From: CAIYZT01 sp947461435
Lineage (GTDB): Bacteria; Pseudomonadota; Alphaproteobacteria; Rhodobacterales; Rhodobacteraceae
Assembly (NCBI GenBank): GCA_965284435.1
Contig: OZ260083.1
Span: 806,001-870,000 of the forward strand
Direction of reading: 5' to 3'
DNA: 64,000 nt
The translations under genes were made by a program, and so were the position numbers. Under the pieces are notes generated by a model. That model was not told where the DNA came from. It did not search any database and saw only the letters and a program-made list of their open reading frames with translations. Shown in pieces: positions 51,384 through 60,752 of the stretch (positions within the stretch are counted from its first letter, which is position 1; the number at the start of each line of letters is the position of its first letter).

Positions 51384-52078
51384 GTGAGGTTCAGCCCCAT
51401 CTTCTGGTCGTCGATGATGACGAGCGTATTCGCGGACTGTTGCAGAAATTTCTGATGCGCAACGGATTCTTGGTCTCTATCGCGCGCGATGCAGCCCAGG
51501 CGCGGCGCCTTTTGGCGGGGCTTGAATTCGATATGCTTGTCTTGGATGTGATGATGCCTGGCGAAACCGGGGTGACGCTGACGCGTGATCTGCGCAAGTC
51601 GATGGCTGTCCCCATCCTTCTTTTGACGGCCAAAGGCGAAACCTCTAACCGAATTGAGGGGCTTGAAGCGGGCGCTGACGATTACCTTGTCAAACCGTTC
51701 GAACCGCGGGAATTGCTGCTGCGGATCAATGCCATTTTGCGGCGCGTCCCGCAGATGAAAAGCGCCGAGGCCCCGCGTGTTCTGCATTTGGGCGGGGTTC
51801 GCTACGATCTGGACCGCGGCGAATTGTGGCGCGGGACGGACCTGATCCGCCTGACGGCCACCGAGGCGGCGCTTATGCGCCGATTGTCGTCAAACCCCGG
51901 CACCGCTCTGAGCCGCGAAGCTTTGGCAGGGGATATGCCGCGCGATGAAGGCGGGGGCCAGGAACGCGCCGTTGATGTGCAAATCACCCGCCTGCGACGG
52001 AAGATCGAAGAGGATCCCAAACAACCGCGTTATCTGCAAACGGTGCGCGGCGAAGGTTATATGCTGCAACCCGATTGA
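51380..52078 (+). CDS. petR: OmpR-family response regulator, PetR-like
   Basis: A 232-residue response regulator: receiver domain with DDDE acidic pocket, VLDVMMPGE phosphoacceptor Asp, LLTAKGE Thr and VKPFEP Lys, then a winged-helix DNA-binding domain (VDVQITRLRRKIEEDP, TVRGEGYML). No sensor kinase gene is adjacent; the hybrid kinase at 58.4 kb is separate and has its own receiver. Coupled to the MarR-type gene. In R. capsulatus PetR is needed for photosynthetic and respiratory growth. Confidence 0.8.
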   Translation: MSEVQPHLLVVDDDERIRGLLQKFLMRNGFLVSIARDAAQARRLLAGLEFDMLVLDVMMPGETGVTLTRDLRKSMAVPILLLTAKGETSNRIEGLEAGADDYLVKPFEPRELLLRINAILRRVPQMKSAEAPRVLHLGGVRYDLDRGELWRGTDLIRLTATEAALMRRLSSNPGTALSREALAGDMPRDEGGGQERAVDVQITRLRRKIEEDPKQPRYLQTVRGEGYMLQPD

Positions 52079-52142
52079 TGCCACTTGGAATGTCAATTTT
52101 GCGTGCTAACTTCTGTGTGCAAATTTATGGAGGGTCTGCAAG

Positions 52143-52637
52143 TTGATTAAATTGACCGGTGTCTTGACGATCGTCATGGGTGTGTCCGCAATGCCTGTTT
52201 TGGCGCAGGATCTGATTGAATGGGGCTCATCCGACTATTGGTCGGTGCTTGTCGACCCAACCTTGGGCAATGGCTGCCTTATTCAAGGCGAATATCCCGA
52301 TGGCTCGCTGGTTCGCGTCGGTCTCGATCGCCGCGACGACACGGGTTACATCACCGTCTTCAACGCCAACTGGGGGGATCTTGTCGAAGGCGAAGTCTAT
52401 CCAATCGGATTCTCGCTTGATGGTGAATACTTTGAGGGTCAGGCGAAGGGTTTGTATTTGAACGGTGTTCCCGGCGCGGATGTGGTCTTTGACAATGTTG
52501 ATTTCTTCATGTCGATTGCCCTGCGCCAAAGCATGACCCTGTACAATGCAGATCAAGTGGAAGTAACGACGTTTGACCTGACCGGCACAGCCGCTGGCCT
52601 TGAGGCCGTGTTGAAGTGCCAAGACGAACAGGGATGA
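52143..52637 (+). CDS. Exported protein of unknown function
   Basis: A 164-residue protein with a signal peptide (hydrophobic VLTIVMGVSAMPV, cleavage after VLA before QDL). The mature part is acidic, beta-rich and contains two cysteines (GNGCLI, LKCQD) that could form a disulfide. The start is TTG 52143 with GGAGG nine bases upstream; the later in-frame ATG 52176 would cut the signal peptide in half. No domain recognised. It is on its own between petR and the deacetylase-family gene. Confidence 0.7.
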   Translation: MIKLTGVLTIVMGVSAMPVLAQDLIEWGSSDYWSVLVDPTLGNGCLIQGEYPDGSLVRVGLDRRDDTGYITVFNANWGDLVEGEVYPIGFSLDGEYFEGQAKGLYLNGVPGADVVFDNVDFFMSIALRQSMTLYNADQVEVTTFDLTGTAAGLEAVLKCQDEQG

Positions 52638-52710
52638 AAAACGGGGCGCCCGGCAAATAGACCTGCCCGGCCTCCGTCCATCTTTATGAAACACTGTGAA
52701 AGGGCTTTGG

Positions 52711-53634
52711 GTGGTTCTCGTTTTCAGCCATGATGACTGCTTGGCCCATATCACGCCCCTTGGTCACCCAGAGCGGGCAGAACGCCTTGGCGCCGTTGCC
52801 GCGGGTCTGGCCGGCTTGGATGTTGAACATCGCGCCTGCCCTTTGGGCACCCAAGCCCACATCTTGCTGGGCCATTCCGCTGAGTATCTGGCGCGCGTCA
52901 CGGCCAACGAGCCAAAGTCCGGGTGGGCTCAGATGGATGGCGATACCTACCTGTCGCCCGGATCGCTGAACGCCGCCTTGCGTGCGGTTGGAGGGGCCTG
53001 CGCCGCTGTGGACGCGGTGATGACGCAGGGCGGGCGGGCCTTTGTTGCCGCACGCCCCCCCGGCCATCACGCCGAACGAGACACCGCGATGGGCTTTTGT
53101 CTTTTCGGCACGGTGGCAATCGCAGCCAAGCACGCCATTCAAACGCATGGCCTCTCGCGCGTCGCCGTGCTTGATTTTGACGTTCACCACGGCAATGGCA
53201 CGCAAGATCTGCTTTGGAACGAACCCTGCGTGCGTTTTGTCTCCAGCCATCAGATGCCGCTTTATCCGGGAACGGGCTCTGCGCGCGAAAAGGGGGCCTT
53301 TGGCCAGATCATCAATGTGCCGTTGGACGAAGGCAGCGGCGGCGCAGCCATGCGGGCGACTTGGGCACCGGTATTGGACCATCTGGCAGAATGGGCCCCA
53401 CAGTTGGTGATCCTTTCCGCAGGCTTTGACGCCCATCAAGATGATCCTTTGGCAGGCTTGAACTGGACTTCAGATGATTTTTCTTGGCTGACGCGCGCCA
53501 TCTGCCGTCTGGCAGATCGCGTCTGCGCGGGCCGGGTGGTATCCTGCCTAGAGGGTGGCTATGATCTTGAAGCCTTGACCGCCTGTATTGCGGTTCATGT
53601 TGAAGAATTGGGAAGGGTCAAAGATGAACGATAA
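52711..53634 (+). CDS. Histone deacetylase/acetylpolyamine amidohydrolase family enzyme
   Basis: A 307-residue zinc amidohydrolase: RPPGHHAERD with the catalytic His pair, DFDVHHGNGTQ and SAGFDAHQDDPL zinc ligands, EGGYDL near the end. Bacterial members deacetylate acetylpolyamines or proteins such as acetyl-CoA synthetase. The start is taken at GTG 52711, seven bases after AAAGGG; GTG 52696 is also in frame. Its end overlaps xseB by 11 bases, forming an operon with xseB, ispA and dxs. Confidence 0.93.
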   Translation: MVLVFSHDDCLAHITPLGHPERAERLGAVAAGLAGLDVEHRACPLGTQAHILLGHSAEYLARVTANEPKSGWAQMDGDTYLSPGSLNAALRAVGGACAAVDAVMTQGGRAFVAARPPGHHAERDTAMGFCLFGTVAIAAKHAIQTHGLSRVAVLDFDVHHGNGTQDLLWNEPCVRFVSSHQMPLYPGTGSAREKGAFGQIINVPLDEGSGGAAMRATWAPVLDHLAEWAPQLVILSAGFDAHQDDPLAGLNWTSDDFSWLTRAICRLADRVCAGRVVSCLEGGYDLEALTACIAVHVEELGRVKDER

Positions 53635-53863
53635 ACCCGTGGCCGAAATGAGCTTTGAAGAAGCGATGCTGGCTCTTGAAGGTGTGGTGGGCCAACTGGA
53701 ACGCGGCGATGTCGCGCTTGAACAATCCATCGCCCTTTATGAACGCGGCGCGGCGTTGAAAGCGCATTGTGCTGGCAAGCTCAAGGATGCCGAAGCAAAA
53801 GTTGAACTGATCCGTGTTCAAGAGGGGCGCGCAATCGGCACCACCCCGGCGGAGGGGATGTGA
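53624..53863 (+). CDS. xseB: Exodeoxyribonuclease VII small subunit
   Basis: A 79-residue helical protein with the family signature SFEEAMLALEGVVGQLE, LEQSIALYERG and LKDAEAKVE. It joins XseA to form the single-strand exonuclease. GGAAGGG lies upstream within the preceding gene. It overlaps both neighbours, the usual xseB-ispA-dxs order. Confidence 0.95.
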   Translation: MNDKPVAEMSFEEAMLALEGVVGQLERGDVALEQSIALYERGAALKAHCAGKLKDAEAKVELIRVQEGRAIGTTPAEGM

Positions 53864-54729
53864 GCTTTTCGTCCATCATCGCCGAAGACGCGCGGGCCAT
53901 ACAAACGCGTCTGGATCAATCCATGGCCGCACTGTCCAATGAACCCGTCGTTCAGGCGATGCGGTATGCGGCGCTGGGGGGCAAACGGCTGAGGGGCTTC
54001 TTGGTGCTGGAATCGGCCCGCATGTTGGGAATTGCACCGCAACAGGCCATCTCTGCCGCCGCGGCCGTCGAAGCCTTGCATGCCTATTCCTTGGTTCACG
54101 ACGACATGCCGTGCATGGATGATGACGATCTTCGCCGAGGTCAGCCGACCGTCCATGTCAAATGGAACGAGGCGACGGCGGTTCTGGCCGGGGACGCCTT
54201 GCAAACGCTGGCGTTTGAACTGCTTTGCGATCCTGCCTTGGGGTCTGCCGACGCGCGGATAGAATTGGTCAAAGGTCTGGCGCAAGCCTCTGGCGCCGAA
54301 GGTATGGTGCTGGGTCAGGCTTTGGATATCGCGGCGGAAACGGCGCAATCGCCCTTGACCCTGGATCAGATCACGCGGCTTCAAAACGGCAAGACGGGCG
54401 CGCTGATCTGCTTTTCCGCGCAAGCTGGGGCCATCATCGCCCGTGCAGATCCGTCCCCGTTGCGCGCCTATGCAGATTGCCTTGGCCTTGCCTTTCAGAT
54501 CGCCGACGACATTTTGGATGTCGAGGGTGATGCGACAAAGACCGGAAAGCGCGTTGGGAAGGATGCAGATGCCGGAAAGGCCACTTTCGTTTCGTTGTTG
54601 GGCCTTGATGGGGCCAAAGCGCGGGCCTTGGATCTTGTCCAGCAGGCGGAATTTCACTTGCGCCCCTATGGGGTGCGGGCGCAGAACTTGATCGCAGCAG
54701 CGCATTTCGTTATTTCGCGCGAAAGCTGA
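53860..54729 (+). CDS. ispA: Geranyl/farnesyl diphosphate synthase
   Basis: A 289-residue trans-prenyltransferase that extends dimethylallyl diphosphate with isopentenyl diphosphate. Both Asp-rich motifs are present: DDMPCMDDDDLRRG and QIADDILDVEGD, with GKRLRGFL near the start. GTG 53860 overlaps the xseB stop (GTGA) and has GGAGGGG just upstream. The next gene is dxs, so isoprenoid precursor supply and chain elongation are co-transcribed. Confidence 0.95.
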   Translation: MSFSSIIAEDARAIQTRLDQSMAALSNEPVVQAMRYAALGGKRLRGFLVLESARMLGIAPQQAISAAAAVEALHAYSLVHDDMPCMDDDDLRRGQPTVHVKWNEATAVLAGDALQTLAFELLCDPALGSADARIELVKGLAQASGAEGMVLGQALDIAAETAQSPLTLDQITRLQNGKTGALICFSAQAGAIIARADPSPLRAYADCLGLAFQIADDILDVEGDATKTGKRVGKDADAGKATFVSLLGLDGAKARALDLVQQAEFHLRPYGVRAQNLIAAAHFVISRES

Positions 54730-54740
54730 AAGGAATTTAA

Positions 54741-56654
54741 ATGGCTGACCGTCCGCCTACCCCGATGTTGGACCGGGTCAACCTGCCATCAGATCTAAAG
54801 GGCCTATCGGACCGTGAGCTGCGTCAGTTGGCTGACGAGTTGCGCGCAGAAACAATTTCGGCGGTTTCGGTCACGGGCGGTCATTTGGGCGCGGGTCTGG
54901 GTGTGGTGGAATTGACCGTTGCCCTGCATGCCGTGTTCAGCGCCCCGCGCGACAAGATCATCTGGGATGTCGGGCATCAATGCTATCCGCACAAAATCCT
55001 GACCGGGCGGCGCGACCGAATTCGGACACTGCGCAGCGAAGGGGGGCTCAGCGGCTTCACCAAACGCTCTGAAAGCCCCTATGATCCGTTTGGCGCCGCG
55101 CATAGTTCCACGTCGATCAGTGCCGCATTGGGCTTTACCATGGCGGCCGACCTTGGGGGCGATCCCGGTGATGCCATCGCGGTTATTGGTGATGGGTCCA
55201 TGTCAGCTGGTATGGCCTTTGAGGCCATGAACAACGCCGGACACCTGAAGAAGCGCATGTTCGTTGTCCTGAATGACAATGAAATGTCCATTGCCCCGCC
55301 CGTGGGCGCGCTTTCTTCCTATCTGTCGCGGCTTTACGCCCAACAACCATTTCAGGAATTGCGATCCGCCGCCAAGGGAATGGTCAGCTTGCTGCCCGAG
55401 CCGCTTCAAGAAGGCGCACGCCGGGCCAAAGAGATGCTCAAGGGCATGTCCGTGGGCGGCACAATGTTTGAAGAGCTTGGCTTTTCCTATGTCGGGCCCA
55501 TCGACGGCCATGATCTGGACCAGCTTTTGCCTGTCTTGCGAACGGTCCATGAACGGGCCACGGGGCCCATGCTGATCCATGTGATCACCAAGAAAGGCAA
55601 GGGCTATGCCCCGGCCGAAAACGCGGCTGACCGTGGTCATGCCCGCGCAAAATTCGATGTCATCACTGGAGAGCAAAAGAAAGCCCCCTCCAATGCACCC
55701 AGCTATACCAAGGTCTTCGCACAAAGCCTGATCAAAGAGGCAGAGGCCGACAGCAAGATCGTGGCGATCACCGCCGCCATGCCAGATGGCACCGGATTGG
55801 ATCTGTTCGCGCAGCGCTTTCCCAAACGGACCTTTGATGTTGGTATCGCCGAACAGCATGCCGTCACCTTCGCGGCGGGTCTTGCGGCTGGCGGGATGAA
55901 ACCGTTTTGCGCGCTGTATTCCACCTTCTTGCAACGCGGCTATGATCAGGTCGTGCATGACGTCGCCATTCAACGCCTTCCGGTGCGGTTTGCCATCGAC
56001 AGGGCTGGTCTGGTGGGCGCAGACGGGGCAACGCATGCGGGATCGTTTGATGTGGCCTTCCTCGCAAACCTGCCGGGCATCATCGTCATGGCGGCGGCCG
56101 ACGAGGCGGAACTTGTCCACATGATCGCCACGGCTGCAGCCCATAACGATGGGCCCTCGGCCTTCCGCTTTCCGCGCGGTGAAGGTGTTGGCGTTGAAAT
56201 GCCAGCCAAGGGCATTGCCCTTGAAATCGGCAAAGGCCGGATCATGCGCGAAGGCGCGCGTGTGGCCATCTTGTCTTTCGGCACCCGCTTGGCGGAGGTG
56301 CTGAAAGCGGCAGAATCCTTGGCGGCGCGCGGGATGGCACCCACTGTGGCCGATGCCCGTTTTGCCAAACCGCTGGACAGGGACATGATATTGAATCTTG
56401 CCCGCAACCACGAGGCATTGATCACGATCGAAGAGGGTGCCATCGGCGGCTTTGGCAGCCATGTGGCCCAACTTCTGGCCGAAGAAGGGGTCTTTGATCG
56501 TGGGATCAAGTACCGCTCGATGGTGCTGCCGGATATCTTCATCGATCAGGCCAGCCCCGAAGCCATGTACCGCGTCGCCGGCATGGAGGCCGCGCAGATC
56601 GAGGCAAAGGTTCTGGAAACCTTGGGAATTGGTGTTGTTGGCCTTCGGGCCTGA
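54741..56654 (+). CDS. dxs: 1-Deoxy-D-xylulose-5-phosphate synthase
   Basis: A 637-residue thiamine diphosphate enzyme that condenses pyruvate and glyceraldehyde 3-phosphate, the first step of the MEP isoprenoid pathway. Motifs in order: DVGHQCYPHKILTGR, the thiamine-binding GDGSMSAGMAFEAMNNAG, IGPIDGHD-like GPIDGHD, and the pyrimidine domain DRAGLVGADGATHAG. Full family length. AAAGGA lies six bases before ATG 54741. It ends ten bases from the convergent trhO. Confidence 0.97.
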   Translation: MADRPPTPMLDRVNLPSDLKGLSDRELRQLADELRAETISAVSVTGGHLGAGLGVVELTVALHAVFSAPRDKIIWDVGHQCYPHKILTGRRDRIRTLRSEGGLSGFTKRSESPYDPFGAAHSSTSISAALGFTMAADLGGDPGDAIAVIGDGSMSAGMAFEAMNNAGHLKKRMFVVLNDNEMSIAPPVGALSSYLSRLYAQQPFQELRSAAKGMVSLLPEPLQEGARRAKEMLKGMSVGGTMFEELGFSYVGPIDGHDLDQLLPVLRTVHERATGPMLIHVITKKGKGYAPAENAADRGHARAKFDVITGEQKKAPSNAPSYTKVFAQSLIKEAEADSKIVAITAAMPDGTGLDLFAQRFPKRTFDVGIAEQHAVTFAAGLAAGGMKPFCALYSTFLQRGYDQVVHDVAIQRLPVRFAIDRAGLVGADGATHAGSFDVAFLANLPGIIVMAAADEAELVHMIATAAAHNDGPSAFRFPRGEGVGVEMPAKGIALEIGKGRIMREGARVAILSFGTRLAEVLKAAESLAARGMAPTVADARFAKPLDRDMILNLARNHEALITIEEGAIGGFGSHVAQLLAEEGVFDRGIKYRSMVLPDIFIDQASPEAMYRVAGMEAAQIEAKVLETLGIGVVGLRA

Positions 56655-56664
56655 ATCCTTCGCC

Positions 56665-57567
56665 TTATCCGCCCAAATGCTGGGTGCCGCGCGCTTCTGC
56701 CAGCTTCATCTGCTTTTGCCGTTCGCGATACCGCGCGCGGTCAGCGTCGGTCGTCTCACCACGGCACTGCGCGCAAGATACCCCCTCTTCATACAAAGGG
56801 TCAGCGCGGTCTTGCGGCAAAAGCGGTCTGCGGCAGGCACGGCAAAATTGGTGTGGTCCGGGAACCAGCCCATGACCGACGGAAACCCTTTCATCAAAGA
56901 CAAAACACTGTCCCTGCCACAGACTGTCTTCTTGGGGCACCTCTTCCAGGTATTTCAAGATTCCGCCCTTCAGATGAAAGACCTCTGCAACCCCTTGACC
57001 CAAAAGAAAGTTCGTCGATTTTTCACAGCGGATGCCTCCTGTGCAGAACATGGCGATCCGTTTGTTGTGAAACCGCTCCTTGTTGGCCTCCCACCAGCCG
57101 GGAAACTCTCCGAAGCTTTTGGTTTGGGGGTCAACCGCACCCTCAAAGGTGCCGATCGACACCTCATAGTCGTTCCGCGTGTCAATCACAGCCACATCTG
57201 GCGCGGAAATCAAAGCGTTCCAGTCTTGGGCAGACACATAATGGCCAACACGCGCCTTCGGGTCGATATCGGGTTGGCCCATGGTCACGATCTCCCGCTT
57301 CAGCCGCACCTTCATGCGGCCAAACGGCATGGTTTGCGCGGGGCTTTCTTTCCACTCCAGATCGGCGCATCCGGGCAAGCCGCGCAGATTGGCCAGAACC
57401 ACATCAATCCCGCTGCGCGTGCCCGCGATGGTGCCATTGATGCCTTCGCTCGCCAAAAGCAGACTACCCTTGATCCCCTGCGCAAGCGCAAGGTCAAGAA
57501 GCGGCCCACGCAGCGCGGCGGGATCGGAAAAACGGGTAAAGTGATAAAGGGCGGCCACGATGATCAT
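56665..57567 (-). CDS. trhO: tRNA uridine(34) hydroxylase, rhodanese domain
   Basis: A 300-residue YceA/TrhO protein that hydroxylates uridine 34 of some tRNAs using oxygen. It has the N-terminal acylphosphatase-like part (GSLLLASEGINGTIAG), the rhodanese domain with active cysteine in FCTGGIRCEKS, and a C-terminal Cys-rich tail (CRACRRPL, CAQCRG). ATG 57567 gives the family start MIIVAALYHF; the frame stays open far upstream but is not homologous. Confidence 0.93.
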   Translation of the reverse strand: MIIVAALYHFTRFSDPAALRGPLLDLALAQGIKGSLLLASEGINGTIAGTRSGIDVVLANLRGLPGCADLEWKESPAQTMPFGRMKVRLKREIVTMGQPDIDPKARVGHYVSAQDWNALISAPDVAVIDTRNDYEVSIGTFEGAVDPQTKSFGEFPGWWEANKERFHNKRIAMFCTGGIRCEKSTNFLLGQGVAEVFHLKGGILKYLEEVPQEDSLWQGQCFVFDERVSVGHGLVPGPHQFCRACRRPLLPQDRADPLYEEGVSCAQCRGETTDADRARYRERQKQMKLAEARGTQHLGG

Positions 57568-57753
57568 CGCCGCGCTATAGCGGATTTGCGCCCTGCGGAA
57601 AAGTGGCCGCACGAATATCTGTCCATTGCCAGACGCAGGCGAAAGACAGGCACCATGCACTGCCCGGACCCGCCGAAAATCAGGCGTGGCCTGACCGAAG
57701 GCTTGACCGACAAGGCCCCGCTTTCTACGCAGGACCAACCGCAGGAGAACGTG

Positions 57754-58362
57754 ATGCACAAGACACATGCAGCCTTGATTGTCATTGATATTCAGAACGA
57801 TTTTTGTCCCGGCGGCTCTTTGGCGGTCGCACAGGGCGATCAGATCATCGCGCGGGTCAACGCGATGATGCCAGAATTTGGGACTGTCGTGCTGACGCAA
57901 GATTGGCATCCGGCTGAACATTCCTCGTTCGCCAGCCAACACCCGGGCGCTGCGCCCTTCAGTCAGATCGAAATGCCCTATGGATCGCAAACGCTTTGGC
58001 CTGATCACTGCGTGAAAGGCACGCCCGGGGCAGAATTTCACGCCAGCCTGCGTCTTGATGCGGCCGATTTGATTCTTCGCAAAGGATTTCGCCCCCAGGT
58101 CGACAGCTATTCGGCCTTCTTTGAAAATGATCACCGCACCTCGACCGGGCTTGCAGGATATCTGACCGCGCGCGGTTTCACCGCCGTCACTTTGGTCGGC
58201 CTTGCCACAGATTATTGTGTGGCCTATTCCGCATTGGACGCGGCGCGTTTGGGCTTTGAAACCAAAATCTTGGTGGGGGCAACGCGGCCCATTGATCTGG
58301 ACGGGTCCCTTTCCGCGGCGCTTTTGCAGCTTAAGACCGCGGGAGTGACCTTGGCGGACTGA
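57754..58362 (+). CDS. pncA: Nicotinamidase
   Basis: A 202-residue hydrolase converting nicotinamide to nicotinate in NAD salvage. It has VIDIQNDFCPGG with the catalytic Asp, the metal ligands in DWHPAEHSSFA, the Lys in RKGF and the nucleophile in GLATDYCVAYSA. ATG 57754 follows CAGGAG by six bases; the much longer open frame upstream is an antisense shadow of trhO. pncB, the next enzyme of the pathway, lies after one intervening gene. Confidence 0.95.
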   Translation: MHKTHAALIVIDIQNDFCPGGSLAVAQGDQIIARVNAMMPEFGTVVLTQDWHPAEHSSFASQHPGAAPFSQIEMPYGSQTLWPDHCVKGTPGAEFHASLRLDAADLILRKGFRPQVDSYSAFFENDHRTSTGLAGYLTARGFTAVTLVGLATDYCVAYSALDAARLGFETKILVGATRPIDLDGSLSAALLQLKTAGVTLAD

Positions 58363-58427
58363 CTTCAACATTCCTTAACCCCAAGTCCGTAGCGTCGCCG
58401 CAAAACCCAAGGGACTGGGGGCTGTTT

Positions 58428-60674
58428 TTGACCGCATCAATACCTGCCGATGAACTCGCCCTTTTTCAGGCGCAAAACAGTCCTGCCGGACTATTTGTGC
58501 GTTATGCCGAAGGGCGCTTGCGGCATTTCTGGAACCGGCAGGTCCTTGGCCTCATGGGTGCCTGCGTTATCGGGTTTGTTTTTTCTCCTGCCCTTGGCTT
58601 GGCGGTCGCCGCCTTGATTCTGGGAGGAGAGGGCGTTGACTGCCTGATCCTGAGTTACGTTCTTGGCCGCAGTCGCAAGGTCGGCTTGTTGCCCGTCCAT
58701 CGGCGACTTGCGGCAGCCAGTGGTGGGTTTCAAATCAGCGCCTTGGTTTTTGCCTTGGGCTTGAGTCATCAGGCCTCTGATCTGGAAGAGATGCATTTCT
58801 TCGTTCTGGCTCTTCTGGCCGGCGTCACAATCAATGCCGGCCTGATCCGGGCCTATTTTCCAGCCGGGACCGACCTGAAACTTCTGGTTGCGGGGGCGGC
58901 CACGTTTGCTTTGTTGCTGGAGCATATGGCCGACCCGAACACCACGACCGAAGGCACGTATCTTTTCGCAGCCTCTTTGGTGATCTTGGCGTTGACCGCC
59001 ATCATGATCATTCGGCAGATTGAACGCGCCATCCTTAAACGGCAAGAGCTGGAGCGGTCGATGGCCGAACGCAACGCCGACCTGCGACGATCAAGAGATG
59101 AATTGGCCCGCGGCGGCGCGATCAACCGCCGCCTGGCCCTTGCCGCCCGCCATGCCAATGATGCCATTGTCTTTTTAGGGCCGGACGGTCGATATCAGTG
59201 GGTGAACGAAGCCTTTACGCGGATCACAGGTTACAGCGCCGATCAGGCCATCGGCCACCAACCGGGGGACTTGCTGAACGCCGCTGAAACCTCGCGCGAA
59301 ACCTTGGACCGCCTTGATGCGGCGCGGCGCGGGGCTTTGCCCATTCGGGTTGAAATTCTGAACCGCAACAAGACGGGTCACTCTTACTGGGTAGATACCT
59401 CCATCATTCCCATTCTCGATGAACAGGGCCGCCATGTGGTGTCTTTGGCAATCGAACGCGATGTCACCGAAGCCAAGCAGCGCGAGGCCGAACTTGCGAC
59501 GGCCCGCCAAGCAGCGGAAGAGGCCGCGCAAGCCAAAGCCCGGTTCTTGGCAAATATGAGCCATGAGATTCGAACGCCGATGAATGGCGTCATTGGCGTA
59601 TCCGAACTTCTGGCCGAAACCCCACTGTCCCAACAGCAAGAAGAATACGTAGCCACGATCCTGGAATCCGGCCGCGCCCTGCTAACCCTGATCAATGACA
59701 TTCTGGATCTGTCCAAACTGCAGGCTGGAAAGATCGTGATGGTTGCCGAACCCTTTGATCTGAAAGGCACCGTCCATGCCGTATGGCGCCTGCTGCAACC
59801 TGCGGCGCAAGCCAAGAAACTGGACCTGTCGGTCACCTTCGCGGACGATACAGACGCCGCGCGTCATTTCGTCTTGGGGGATCAGGGTAAGCTGCGTCAG
59901 ATCCTTCTCAATCTCATCGGCAATGCCCTTAAATTCACCGAACGTGGGCAAATCCGGATCTGTGTCACCTTTGACGGTGACACGATGACGCTGACTGTGA
60001 CGGACACGGGAATCGGCATTAGCCCTGACCGCATCACGACGATCTTTGACAGTTTCACCCAAGCGGATGATTCAATCTCGCGCCGATTTGGGGGAACGGG
60101 TTTGGGGCTGACGATTTCTGCGATGCTTGCGCATCAGATGGGGGGCAAGATTTCGGTCCAAAGCAGGGTCGCAGAAGGGTCTTGCTTTACCTTGATCTTG
60201 CCGTTGCCCAAGGCGAAACGGGCGGCATTGGCACCTCTCGCACGGCATGACGCCGCCCCAAACCTTGGCACGCTGCGGCTTCTTGTGGCCGAAGACAACC
60301 GGACAAACATGATGATTGTGCGAAAGGTCGTTGCCGGACATATCGCCGAGCTAATCGAAACCTCAGACGGTCTTTCGGCTGTGGCCGCGTGGCACGAGGC
60401 GGCGCCAGACATGATCTTGATGGATGTATCCATGCCAATCATGGACGGGCTGACAGCGGTCCGCAGAATTCGGTCGGCCGAACAGGGTATGAACCGGCCG
60501 CGGTGCGCGATCCTCGCCTTGACAGCGTCCGACAATCAGGAAGACCGCGATGCCTGCATGGCCGCAGGATTTGATGGCTTTCTCGTCAAACCCCTGCGCC
60601 GTGAGGATCTTCTTGCTGCCCTTGGCACGCACAAACCCAAGTCCGCGACATCGCCCGTCGCCTTGCGCGCTTAG
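58428..60674 (+). CDS. Membrane-bound hybrid histidine kinase
   Basis: A 748-residue sensor kinase. Six or so membrane segments (about 40-200), a coiled coil, a PAS domain (about 235-345, with FLGPDGRYQWVNEAF), a HisKA domain (about 375-440, ANMSHEIRTPMNGVIG with the phosphorylated His), an ATPase domain (NLIGNALKFTERG, DTGIGI, GGTGLGL) and a C-terminal receiver (LLVAEDNRTNMMIV, LMDVSMPIMDG). Starts at TTG 58428 after a GGGGG stretch. No histidine phosphotransfer protein is nearby. It lies between pncA and pncB, possibly sensing something linked to their role, but that is only position. Confidence 0.92.
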   Translation: MTASIPADELALFQAQNSPAGLFVRYAEGRLRHFWNRQVLGLMGACVIGFVFSPALGLAVAALILGGEGVDCLILSYVLGRSRKVGLLPVHRRLAAASGGFQISALVFALGLSHQASDLEEMHFFVLALLAGVTINAGLIRAYFPAGTDLKLLVAGAATFALLLEHMADPNTTTEGTYLFAASLVILALTAIMIIRQIERAILKRQELERSMAERNADLRRSRDELARGGAINRRLALAARHANDAIVFLGPDGRYQWVNEAFTRITGYSADQAIGHQPGDLLNAAETSRETLDRLDAARRGALPIRVEILNRNKTGHSYWVDTSIIPILDEQGRHVVSLAIERDVTEAKQREAELATARQAAEEAAQAKARFLANMSHEIRTPMNGVIGVSELLAETPLSQQQEEYVATILESGRALLTLINDILDLSKLQAGKIVMVAEPFDLKGTVHAVWRLLQPAAQAKKLDLSVTFADDTDAARHFVLGDQGKLRQILLNLIGNALKFTERGQIRICVTFDGDTMTLTVTDTGIGISPDRITTIFDSFTQADDSISRRFGGTGLGLTISAMLAHQMGGKISVQSRVAEGSCFTLILPLPKAKRAALAPLARHDAAPNLGTLRLLVAEDNRTNMMIVRKVVAGHIAELIETSDGLSAVAAWHEAAPDMILMDVSMPIMDGLTAVRRIRSAEQGMNRPRCAILALTASDNQEDRDACMAAGFDGFLVKPLRREDLLAALGTHKPKSATSPVALRA

Positions 60675-60752
60675 GCTTTTGCCCAAGAAGTCAAGAATAT
60701 TGGTTTTCATGCCCGCCCCACCGTTCTAGAAGGCTGCAAAGGGAGAGGGTTC

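Noticed and set aside
52127..52150. ATG at 52127 as start of the exported unknown
   Set aside because: It is out of frame and reaches a stop after seven codons; TTG 52143 gives a complete signal peptide.
56437..57753. Long plus-strand open frame joined in front of pncA (apparent 641-residue protein)
   Set aside because: It is antisense to dxs and trhO, lacks any domain, and pncA has its own ATG with CAGGAG at 57742-57747.
57568..58371. Minus-strand extension of trhO to a 568-residue protein
   Set aside because: The extension is antisense to pncA and non-homologous; the family N-terminus begins at 57567.
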